Below are positions 1-6,788 of a stretch of 24,516 nucleotides of DNA, one piece after another. The stretch's first letter is position 1. Each line of letters starts with the position of its first letter. The stretch spans positions 1 to 24,516 of the forward strand of contig DATKDL010000096.1 of assembly GCA_035512695.1 (NCBI GenBank), written 5' to 3'. Position numbers and translations under genes: made by a program. This stretch comes from DATDOR01 sp035512695 (lineage in GTDB: Bacteria > Chloroflexota > Anaerolineae > Anaerolineales > JABWBV01). The notes beneath the pieces are model-generated. The model ran no database searches. It was given only the letters and a program-made list of their open reading frames with translations, and was not told the DNA's origin.

Positions 1-65
1 AAAAAACCGGATGGTGGTGGGGCGGCAGGGCTGCGCCCTGCCGCCCCACCACCATCCGGTTTTTT
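1..65. terminator. Perfect hairpin, bidirectional intrinsic terminator
   Basis: Bases 1-30 and 36-65 are perfect reverse complements separated by a 5-nt loop (CTGCG). The outer ends are a run of six A and a run of six T, so the hairpin would act as an intrinsic terminator on either strand. It lies 27 bases before the response-regulator start and probably ends transcription of a gene left of the window. Confidence 0.85.
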
Positions 66-92
66 AATCCTCATAAAGCAGGGTGACCCGCG

Positions 93-500
93 ATGAACAT
101 AAACGTCCTCTACATCGAAGACAACCACGACAACATGCGGCTCGTCGAGCGCGCGCTCGAAGCGCGCGGCTACCGCTTCATCTGGGGGGAGAGCGGACGG
201 CGCGGCCTGGAACTGGCGGCCGCCGAACGGCCCGGAGTCATCCTGCTTGACATCAACCTGCCGGACATCGATGGCTACGAAGTGGCCCGCCGCATCCGGG
301 CGGACAAGGCCTTGCTGCACACCCCGATCATCGCCATCACGGCCAACGCGCTGAAAGCCGACGCTGAAAAAGCGCTCGCGGCGGGCTGCGACGTCTACAT
401 GGCGAAACCGATCAATATCCGGGAGCTTTGGGCCAGGGTGGAGGCCTTTCTGCCCAGCCCCGCCGGGGGCGGGGATCTCCTCACAGGGGATCCCGACTGA
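93..500 (+). CDS. Stand-alone response regulator receiver protein (CheY/DivK-like)
   Basis: A 135-residue protein that is almost entirely one receiver domain. The acidic pair is E9-D10, the phosphoacceptor is D53 in a LLDINLPDIDG segment, the switch Thr is T83 in AITANA, and the conserved Lys is K105 in MAKPIN. No DNA-binding or enzymatic output domain follows; the last 15 residues are a Gly/Pro-rich tail. By family knowledge it accepts phosphate from a histidine kinase, and single-domain receivers signal through protein contacts. The kinase is not in this window. GGGTG about eight bases upstream is a weak ribosome site. The stop overlaps the start of threonine synthase by one base (TGATG), so the two are probably co-translated. 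Confidence 0.92.
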   Translation: MNINVLYIEDNHDNMRLVERALEARGYRFIWGESGRRGLELAAAERPGVILLDINLPDIDGYEVARRIRADKALLHTPIIAITANALKADAEKALAAGCDVYMAKPINIRELWARVEAFLPSPAGGGDLLTGDPD

Positions 501-1660
501 TGCGTTCGCTGCTCACCTACCTGGAATGCGCGGACTGCGGCAATCACTTCGACCCGGACCGGATCCACACCTTTTGCCCAACCTGCCAGGCGCCGCTACT
601 GGCGCGCTACGATTTAGACAAGGGCAAGGCCGCGCTCGACCGGGATGAATTCCGGACCCGGCCGGTCGGAATGTGGCGCTGGGAAGAGCTGCTCCCGGTC
701 CGAGACCCCGCCAATTTCGTCAGCCTGGGGGAGGGCGATACCCCGCTGCTGCTCACCCAAAGGCTGGGGGCGGCGGTTGGGCTGGAGCGGGTTTACGTCA
801 AGGATGAGAGCCTCAACCCGACCTTTTCGTTCAAGGCGCGCGGGCTGGGGGCGGCGATCTCTAAGGCCAAGGAACTGGGGATAGAAAAGGTCATTATCCC
901 GACGGCCGGGAATGCCGGCGGGGCGATGGCTGCCTACGCCGCCCGGGCCGGGATGCGGGCGCACATCTTCATGCCCAACGACACCCCGGTCGCAAATATT
1001 GAAGAGAGCCGGATCGCCGGGGCCGAGGTCACCTTGATCGAAGGCCTGATCAGCGAGGCGGCCGGGATGGCGGGTGAGAAAGCCAAAGCGGAAAACTGGT
1101 TCGACGTTTCTACCTTCAAAGAGCCCTACCGGGTGGAAGGCAAAAAGATCATGGGCTACGAACTGGCCGAGACATTTGGCTGGGAGCTCCCGGAGGTCAT
1201 CGTCTACCCGACCGGCGGCGGGACGGGGCTGATCGGGATGTGGAAAGCCTTTGACGAGATGGCGGCGATGGGCTGGCTGGATAGCGAACGTCGGCCGCGG
1301 ATGGTCGTCGTCCAGGCGGACGGGTGCGCGCCCGTCGTCAGAGCCTTTGAGGCGGGTGCAGATTTCTGCGATTTCTGGACCGGGGCGCACACGATCGCCT
1401 CCGGTCTGCGCGTCCCGAAGAGCTTCGCCGACCAGTTGATCATGCTGACCCTGTACGCCAGCGGCGGGACCGCCGTCGCCGTCAGCGATCAAGCCATCCT
1501 GGAAGCCCAGCGCGAGCTGGCCGTGGCCGAGGGGATCTTCGCGGCTCCGGAGGGCGCGGCGACGTTTGCGGCTTTGAAGGTCCTGGCTGCGGATGGATGG
1601 GTGGGGGCGGAGGAGCGGGTGGTCCTGTTCAACACGGGGGCGGGGTTGAAGTATATATGA
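500..1660 (+). CDS. thrC: Threonine synthase, PLP-dependent
   Basis: This 386-residue protein of the tryptophan-synthase-beta PLP fold converts O-phosphohomoserine to threonine in the cytoplasm. It opens with a four-Cys zinc ribbon (C10, C13, C26, C29), as in many long-form threonine synthases. The PLP lysine is K112 in NPTFSFKARG. A glycine-rich phosphate-binding loop (PTGGGTGLIGMW) follows in the second half. The length fits the family. The frame is open further upstream, but ATG at 500 is preferred: it puts the zinc ribbon at the N terminus, has AGGGGAT upstream, and overlaps the preceding stop. A neighbouring PLP enzyme such as a threonine dehydratase-like protein is less likely because of the zinc ribbon. 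Confidence 0.93.
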   Translation: MRSLLTYLECADCGNHFDPDRIHTFCPTCQAPLLARYDLDKGKAALDRDEFRTRPVGMWRWEELLPVRDPANFVSLGEGDTPLLLTQRLGAAVGLERVYVKDESLNPTFSFKARGLGAAISKAKELGIEKVIIPTAGNAGGAMAAYAARAGMRAHIFMPNDTPVANIEESRIAGAEVTLIEGLISEAAGMAGEKAKAENWFDVSTFKEPYRVEGKKIMGYELAETFGWELPEVIVYPTGGGTGLIGMWKAFDEMAAMGWLDSERRPRMVVVQADGCAPVVRAFEAGADFCDFWTGAHTIASGLRVPKSFADQLIMLTLYASGGTAVAVSDQAILEAQRELAVAEGIFAAPEGAATFAALKVLAADGWVGAEERVVLFNTGAGLKYI

Positions 1661-1881
1661 CCAGACAGGTCCGCAAGCGATCCACCGAGCGGATCATCGC
1701 AACCCCGCAGGCCATCGACCACTCCGCCTGGTCCACCAAGGGCGCCGCGAGCGCCTGAACGGAAACGGATGGAGCTGGTCCCGGCCAACACTCTGACCGC
1801 CCTGGGCTTGCTGGCCCGGAGACGGCAGCGCTGCAGGACGGCTACCGCTTCCGCCATTACCCCAGCGAGTTCGCCGAAGAT
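1657..1881 (+). pseudogene. Short frame-disrupted gene downstream of thrC
   Basis: An ATG at 1657 overlaps the thrC stop (ATGA) and opens a 33-codon frame ending at TGA 1756-1758. Third-position GC is high from 1657 to about 1755, then high in the +1 frame from about 1760 to 1825 (ELVPANTLTALGLLAR), then high again in the original frame from about 1822 to 1880 (ALQDGYRFRHYPSEFAED). This looks like one small coding region broken by two compensating frame changes. No family was recognised. It may be a decayed gene, an assembly error, or a genuine 33-residue peptide. The end is approximate: the original frame runs on to a stop at 1954, inside the convergent permease gene, and no terminator is visible between the two. 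Confidence 0.35.
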
Positions 1882-2757
1882 TCAGCGGCGCCGCAGGCCG
1901 TCCCCGGCCAGGTTGAATCCCAGCACCGCCAGGCTGAGGGCCAGACCTGGAAATAGCGCCATCCACCACGCCGTACGCAGAAAAGGTTGGGCGTTGCTGA
2001 GCATGTATCCCCAGCTGATATTGTTCGGATCCCCCAGGCCAAGAAACGCCAGGCTCGCTTCGGTCAGCATGACCCGACCGACCATCAGCGCGCCGTGAAC
2101 GATAATGGGAGTGATCGTGTTTGGGAGGATATGTCTGCGGATCGTAAAAATGTGACCGGCTCCGAGCGCTCTGGCAGCCAGGACGAACTCCCGTTCGCGG
2201 GCGGAGAGCACCTGGGCGCGGAGCAATCGGGTGCCTGTCGTCCAGGAAGTGAGGCCCAGCACCAGCGTGATGGTCGGCAGCCCCGGCTGGAATAGCGCGA
2301 TGGCAATCAACGCCAGGAAGAAACGCGGCATCACCTGAAAAAATTCGGTGAAGCGCATCACGGCGTCATCGATCCATCCTCCTGAGTATCCGGAAAACAA
2401 GCCCAGCAGGATCCCGAGCGAGTTCGACATCAAAACCGCGGCCATCGCAACGATCAGGGATGTCCGCGCCCCGTGCACGACTCCGGAAAACACATCTCTT
2501 CCCAGGTCATCTGTGCCGAAAAGGTGCCCGCTGCCAGGGGCCTGAAACGGCAGGTCGACGCTTTTCCAAGGACTGACCGGGGCGATCACATCCGCAAATA
2601 CGGCCGACAGGGCGATCGCCCCGATCAGTGAATATCCCAGGATCGAGGCGGGGTTCGGCCGGCGGATCCGTCGGACAGCGCGCGGTTGCCGGGAGAGAGC
2701 TCCGGATCCAGCGCGGTCGCCTTCCCGCGGGATCGTTTCGGTCAGGTCAGCGGTCAT
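1882..2757 (-). CDS. ABC transporter permease, DppC/OppC type
   Basis: This 291-residue inner-membrane permease belongs to the peptide/nickel importer family. After a cytoplasmic N terminus with many Arg residues there is one membrane segment (about 40-60), then the family signature HLFGTDDLGRDVFSGV, then the main bundle of membrane helices. The ATPase-contact (EAA) loop is seen as EREFVLAARALGA followed by IRRHILPN. Length and order match DppC/OppC/NikC. It is the last gene of the transporter operon, its start overlaps the upstream permease by 11 bases, and it converges with the thrC region. Substrate cannot be read from the permease. No ATPase gene follows. Confidence 0.9.
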   Translation of the reverse strand: MTADLTETIPREGDRAGSGALSRQPRAVRRIRRPNPASILGYSLIGAIALSAVFADVIAPVSPWKSVDLPFQAPGSGHLFGTDDLGRDVFSGVVHGARTSLIVAMAAVLMSNSLGILLGLFSGYSGGWIDDAVMRFTEFFQVMPRFFLALIAIALFQPGLPTITLVLGLTSWTTGTRLLRAQVLSAREREFVLAARALGAGHIFTIRRHILPNTITPIIVHGALMVGRVMLTEASLAFLGLGDPNNISWGYMLSNAQPFLRTAWWMALFPGLALSLAVLGFNLAGDGLRRR

Positions 2758-3712
2758 ATTTAATGCGCGGATCGATGTAGACGTAGATGATATCGGTGAG
2801 CAAGTTGAACACGATCACCATCCCGCTAATCATAAGAAACATTCCCATCAGGATCGGATAATCGCGATTGATCGTCGCCTCCAGCAAGAGGCGCCCCAGG
2901 CCCGGCCATGCAAAAACCGTTTCGGTCAGCACGGCGCCGGTGAATAAATAGCCGACGCGTCCGCCGAGAACGGTGACCACCGGCAGAAGTGCGTTGCGCA
3001 GGGCGTGGCGCAGATGCAGGCGCCGATCCGAGACCCCTTTCGCACGCACAGCGGTCGCAAAGGGTTGGGCGAGCGCGTCGATCATCCCGGCGCGGGTCAG
3101 ACGGGTCACCAGGGCAACCTGTTGAACCGCCAGCGCGGCGGCCGGCAGGGCGAGATGGTGGGCGACATCCACCGCCAGCCGGAAACCGGTATATCTCTCG
3201 CGCGCACTGGTCAGCCCATAGATCGGAAACCAGCCCAGCTTCCCCGCCAGGAAGAAGATCATCATCTGGGCGAGCCAGAAAACCGGCAGGGCGTAACCGA
3301 CCAGTGAGAAGATCGATATTGATAAATCGACCGGTGAGTCCGGTTTTCTGGCCGCGAGCACACCCATGACGATCCCGGAGACGCTGGAAATCAGGAAGGC
3401 GGTGCCCATCAGTAGCAGCGTGGTCGGCAGCCGGCTCAGGATAATCGCTGCGACCGGCTGGCCGATCACGTAGGAATAGCCCAGGTCGCCCCGGACCAGG
3501 GCGAGCAGGTAAACACCCAGCTGCTCGTAAACCGGCCGGTCCAGCCCGAACTTGGCGCGCATTTCCGAGTAATAGGCCTCGTTGCCGTATTCTCCGGCGA
3601 GCGCGATGATCGGGTCGCCCGGCGCCAGGTGGATCAACAGGAACAGGAAAACGATGATTCCCAGCAGCGTGATCGGGATCTGGAAAACGCGGCGGAGCAG
3701 GTAATTGCCCAA
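2747..3712 (-). CDS. ABC transporter permease, DppB/OppB type
   Basis: A 321-residue permease with an N-terminal membrane helix (LLRRVFQIPITLLG...), the conserved HLAPGDP motif just after it, and the usual five further helices. The EAA-type loop is visible as TAVRAKGVSDRRLHLRHALRNA. The family is the peptide/nickel importer DppB/OppB/NikB. The frame opens at ATG 3748, but that start lies inside a strong hairpin and adds an atypical segment. TTG at 3712 with GGAA upstream gives the usual N terminus, so it is used here with moderate certainty. It works with the downstream DppC-type protein as the heterodimeric channel. Confidence 0.87.
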   Translation of the reverse strand: MGNYLLRRVFQIPITLLGIIVFLFLLIHLAPGDPIIALAGEYGNEAYYSEMRAKFGLDRPVYEQLGVYLLALVRGDLGYSYVIGQPVAAIILSRLPTTLLLMGTAFLISSVSGIVMGVLAARKPDSPVDLSISIFSLVGYALPVFWLAQMMIFFLAGKLGWFPIYGLTSARERYTGFRLAVDVAHHLALPAAALAVQQVALVTRLTRAGMIDALAQPFATAVRAKGVSDRRLHLRHALRNALLPVVTVLGGRVGYLFTGAVLTETVFAWPGLGRLLLEATINRDYPILMGMFLMISGMVIVFNLLTDIIYVYIDPRIKYDR

Positions 3713-3730
3713 GAGATCGTTCCACGCCGC

Positions 3731-3766
3731 GCAGGCGGAAGACGGCAATCGCCGTCTTCCGCCTGC
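3731..3766. repeat. 16-bp perfect inverted repeat between lipoprotein and permease genes
   Basis: GCAGGCGGAAGACGGC at 3731-3746 is the exact reverse complement of 3751-3766, with a 4-nt loop. On the transcribed (-) strand it lies 27 bases after the lipoprotein stop and is not followed by a T run, so it is not a standard terminator. Such hairpins after a binding-protein gene commonly stabilise the upstream message or attenuate the permease genes. That role is inferred here. Confidence 0.7.
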
Positions 3767-3792
3767 ACATTCAAGATCAAAACGTCCTTATC

Positions 3793-5475
3793 TCAATTGT
3801 CGTCACAGTATGCGGCTTCGACGAAATGCCCCGTCCAGGGTTTGAAGCCGTGGCAGGCGGACCGGATCCCGCGTGAGGAATCGGTTTCGACGATCCACCA
3901 GTAAGGCAGGTCGTCCAGGAGAATCTCCTGGATCTGGCGGTAGATTTCACCGCGCGCTTCCAGGTCGGCCGTCGCGGCCGCTTCGGCGAACAGCGCATCG
4001 ATATCCGGGTTCACATAGGCCGCCCCGTTCGAAAAGGGGATCGGGCCGATGTTGTCCGAGACGTACATGCGGCGGACGCCGATTTCCGGATCGGTGTTGT
4101 TGCAGTAGGAGATGATGTTCGTGTCGAAGTCACGCTGGTTGAAAACGACGTCCACCGTCACGTCCCTTTCCAGCGGGCGCAGTTCAAGGGCGATGCCGAC
4201 CGCGGCCAGCTGCTCCCGGAGGACCTCTCCGTACTTGGAGAAGCTGGGGAAGTGGACGAAGTCGACGGTGAAACGGACTCCGTCATCCCCGCGCAGGTAG
4301 CCTGCGGCGTCGAGCAACTCCTCCGCCAGGCCGGGATTGTATTCGTAGCTCGGGCCATCCGAAAGATGCGCCCAGGAGATCGAACTGTTAATCGGGGCAA
4401 CGGCCACTTTGCCCTGGCCGAAGATGACCTGGTCCAGGATCTGCTGGCGGTCGATCGCGTGTGTGAAAGCCTGCCGGACCTCCAGGTGCTGGAACACTTC
4501 CCGCTCCAGGTTGAATGTCATCGTCATGATGCAGAAACCGCCGCCCGGACCGGAGGAAGCTTTCAGGATATCCGTGTCCGGTGAATCTGCGATGCGCGGT
4601 TCGTCAGGCCCGGGAATGCTCCAGATATAATCCACCTCGCCGGCCTCCAGGGCTTGCAGTTGCGTGCTGGCATCCGGAATAATGCGGAAAACGACTTCAT
4701 CAGCCTGGGGGAGACCGGGTTTGAAGTAATTCGGATTGCGCACCAGCCGCACTTCGACACCGGGGGTGTAAGAGTCCCACATGAAGGGACCGGTCCCGAT
4801 TGGGCTGAGATTGGCCTCCGCCTGGGTCGGATCTTCAACATCGCTGTAGATGTGCATGGGCAGGATCGGCGCTTCGGTCACGTCCAGGCGCTGCAGGAGC
4901 GGTGCATACGGCCCATTAAAAGTGAACACGACCGTGTTTTCATCCGGCGTTTCGATGCTCGCGAGCACATTTTCCAGGCCGGCCTTCGTGCGGGAATGGA
5001 AGTTGAGCAGGATGTTTTCGAAAGTGAACTTCACATCCGCCGAGGTGAACGGCGTTCCGTCGTGCCAGGTGACGCCTTCGGCCAGGTGGAAGGTGTAGAC
5101 CTTGGCGTCGTCCGAGACCTCCCAGCTGGTCGCCAGGTCCGGGACGGGATTGGCGTTGCCGTCCAGCGCCACCAGGCCATTGAAGATGGAATCGGCGATA
5201 ACGTGGACGTCGAAACCGGTCGTGATTCCAGGGTTGAAGCTGCCTGGGTCGTTTGAAACCGCGACGACGAGGGTTCCTCCGGCAAACTCAGGCATCAGTT
5301 CCTCGGTCGGTTCCGGTTCGACGACCGCCTCGGTCTCTTCATCCACTTCTTCAGTCGGCTCAGTCGTCGCTTCAGGCTCCGGGGAGGCCGTGGTCACCGG
5401 GGCGGGCGCACAGGCGCCGAGGAGAAACAGAACCAGGACAAGAAAGAGCGTTGTGAAAAGCCGTTTTCCGTTCAT
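3793..5475 (-). CDS. ABC transporter substrate-binding lipoprotein, SBP family 5
   Basis: This 560-residue extracytoplasmic solute-binding protein belongs to the oligopeptide/nickel class. The N terminus is a lipoprotein signal with lipobox LLGAC (lipidated Cys22). An acidic Thr/Pro/Glu linker follows (about 25-65), typical of Gram-positive-like and Chloroflexota lipoproteins. The family-5 body shows DPGSFNPG, DLATSWEVSDD, FHLAEGVTWHDGTPF and GTGPFMWDSY. The start is supported by AAGGAGAA upstream. It feeds the two permeases downstream. Its position next to a hydrogenase operon raises nickel as a possible substrate, but nothing seen in the sequence separates nickel from peptides or other solutes. 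A 130-base gap with its own palindrome separates it from the hydrogenase operon, suggesting separate control. Confidence 0.92.
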   Translation of the reverse strand: MNGKRLFTTLFLVLVLFLLGACAPAPVTTASPEPEATTEPTEEVDEETEAVVEPEPTEELMPEFAGGTLVVAVSNDPGSFNPGITTGFDVHVIADSIFNGLVALDGNANPVPDLATSWEVSDDAKVYTFHLAEGVTWHDGTPFTSADVKFTFENILLNFHSRTKAGLENVLASIETPDENTVVFTFNGPYAPLLQRLDVTEAPILPMHIYSDVEDPTQAEANLSPIGTGPFMWDSYTPGVEVRLVRNPNYFKPGLPQADEVVFRIIPDASTQLQALEAGEVDYIWSIPGPDEPRIADSPDTDILKASSGPGGGFCIMTMTFNLEREVFQHLEVRQAFTHAIDRQQILDQVIFGQGKVAVAPINSSISWAHLSDGPSYEYNPGLAEELLDAAGYLRGDDGVRFTVDFVHFPSFSKYGEVLREQLAAVGIALELRPLERDVTVDVVFNQRDFDTNIISYCNNTDPEIGVRRMYVSDNIGPIPFSNGAAYVNPDIDALFAEAAATADLEARGEIYRQIQEILLDDLPYWWIVETDSSRGIRSACHGFKPWTGHFVEAAYCDDN

Positions 5476-5559
5476 ATCGTTCTCCTTTTCCGAATTCCTA
5501 TAACGAGATCCTTCAGCCGCGTGCTCGTGCGGCGGGGGAAACGAAAAGGAATCAGATGC

Positions 5560-5585
5560 GCGATTATTAGCCGACTAATAATCGC
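5560..5585. promoter_or_regulatory. Palindrome upstream of the transporter operon, possible operator
   Basis: GCGATTATTAG (5560-5570) and CTAATAATCGC (5575-5585) form perfect 11-bp arms around a 4-base centre with a central CG. It lies 85-110 bases before the lipoprotein start. On the - strand a TTTAGG, then 17 bases, then TAATAA could be a weak promoter whose -10 lies within the palindrome. No T run follows the hairpin on either strand, so an operator is favoured over a terminator for the hydrogenase operon. The binding protein is unknown. Confidence 0.4.
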
Positions 5586-5605
5586 ACCTAAAAAAATTTG
5601 GCGGT

Positions 5606-6385
5606 TCATCCGGTCAGCATCGCTTCGAGCTGCGCTGCCAGCGATTCGATCGCCGCGACGCCCGACGAAAGGCCATTTACATCCAGCGGCGAAGTGCCCA
5701 GCAGTGAAGCCTCCGCAACCTTCTCATCGTACGGGATGCTGCTCAACACTTCGAATCCGTGCTTCTCGCTGAACTTCCGAATCGCCTGCGCTTCCATCTC
5801 GGTCCTGACCTTGTTCGCGACCACAAAGACCCTGGGGATGCCCAGCTCTTCGGCCATACCCGTTACGCGCGCTGCGGTTTCAAGCGACTTGAAATACGGC
5901 TCGGCGATTACGAGCATCACATCCGAACCGCGCGTGGTGGCGCGGCTGAGGTGTTCGACTCCGGCTTCCATGTCGGTCACCATGACGGTGCGATCCTGGG
6001 AAGGATGCGAGGTGAGAATGCCACGCACGGTGGCATGCGCCCAGCACGCTCAGCCCTTTCCGGCATGATCGATCCGCTTCATCGAGAGCAGTCGTACGCC
6101 GTCCGCGGCCAGCAAGCCGTAGTTTTCGACAATGTTTTCAACCGTATCCGTGAGCACGCGCTCCTTCTTGCCCTCATCGTCTACGACCTCCGTCAGGAGG
6201 TCCGGCGACAGGATCGGGACCTCGGGCATTTCGTCGTGCGGGATGCCGAGCATCATCCCCAGACTGGGGTTGCTGTCGCCATCGATGGCGATGACCGGAT
6301 ATCCTTTCCGGGCGTAGATGCGGGCGAGCAATCCCGCCGTCGTCGTCTTCCCGGACCCGCCTTTCCCTGCTATCGAGATCTTCAT
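5606..6385 (-). CDS. CooC-like nickel-type maturation ATPase with in-frame TGA (candidate selenoprotein)
   Basis: Read through one TGA at 6052-6050, this is a 259-residue MinD/NifH-fold ATPase of the CooC type. Seen: deviant Walker A GKGGSGKTTT (residues 7-16), AIDGDSNP (33-40), HAGKG then the TGA codon at position 112, then ACWAHATVRG, VTDMEAGVEHLSR, and VVANKV near the nucleotide base site. Both halves are in the same frame, so no indel is needed. In CooC relatives this position is the first Cys of a CxC motif that binds metal at the dimer interface (CooC of Carboxydothermus uses Cys112 and Cys114, as I recall). Here it would be Sec112-x-Cys114. A SECIS-like stem follows. Otherwise the gene is a nonsense pseudogene or a sequence error (TGC to TGA). 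Start supported by GGAGG upstream. Last gene of the hydrogenase operon; a nickel-loading role is inferred. Confidence 0.8.
6018..6052 (-). promoter_or_regulatory. SECIS-like stem-loop directly after the in-frame TGA
   Basis: On the - strand the TGA (6052-6050) is followed by 13 bases, then ATGCCAC (6036-6030), loop CGTGC (6029-6025) and GTGGCAT (6024-6018): a perfect 7-bp stem. The loop begins 20 bases after the TGA and has G as its second base. Bacterial SECIS elements have a short stem at about this distance with a G among the first two loop bases. The fit is suggestive, but the stem also encodes conserved residues and could be chance. Confidence 0.5.
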
Positions 6386-6427
6386 GAAAGCCTCCGTTTC
6401 ACAATGGTGATCGACGGATGGTCGGGA

Positions 6428-6724
6428 TCACCCGCCGCATCCACAACCGCTGCAGCTGCATTTCCCGCTGTACACGGCCCGCTCCAGCTGATAGAGGCGG
6501 GACAGAATGACGGTTTCCTGCTCGGCCAGGTCCTCGAAAATCTCGGGCATAAGGGTCACCAGTTTGACCTGGTGCTCCAGGGATGGGCTTTCGATGCCCC
6601 GCTCCCAAAATGAAACCGTCCCCTGAGTCACGCCCAAGCGACCGGCCAACTCGACCTGGGTCCATTTCCGCCTGTCTCGGGCGGATCGGATTGCCTTTGG
6701 GAAGAGAAAAGATTTATCCGTCAT
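6428..6724 (-). CDS. XRE-family regulator with cysteine-rich C-terminal tail
   Basis: A 98-residue protein. Residues about 8-60 are a helix-turn-helix of the XRE/Cro type (WTQVELAGRLGVTQGTVSFWERG). A helical segment follows, and the C terminus is CSCSGCGCGG, with Cys at 89, 91, 94 and 96. A tail like this could bind a metal or Fe-S cluster and make DNA binding respond to nickel, iron or oxygen; that is inference. ATG at 6724 is chosen because GGAGG lies at a good distance, although the frame opens further upstream to 6844. It is the second-to-last gene of the hydrogenase operon, between hypE and the CooC-like gene, suggesting autoregulation of the operon. Confidence 0.85.
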   Translation of the reverse strand: MTDKSFLFPKAIRSARDRRKWTQVELAGRLGVTQGTVSFWERGIESPSLEHQVKLVTLMPEIFEDLAEQETVILSRLYQLERAVYSGKCSCSGCGCGG

Positions 6725-6788
6725 CGGACCCTCCATCTTCACCCGGGCTTCAACCCCCGGGATCTCCGGATATGGAAGCCGGACATGG

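Noticed and set aside
1756..1758. TGA after the 33-codon frame as a second selenocysteine codon
   Set aside because: The codons after it lose coding character and the neighbouring frame gains it, so frame disruption explains it better; no conserved Cys position or SECIS-like stem was seen.
3731..3766. Intrinsic terminator between lipoprotein and permease genes
   Set aside because: No T run follows the stem on the transcribed strand, and the downstream permeases need the same transcript or a promoter that is not evident.
6018..6385. Frameshift explanation for the split CooC-like gene
   Set aside because: Both halves lie in the same frame (the distance between the two apparent starts is a multiple of three), so a single TGA codon, not an indel, separates them.
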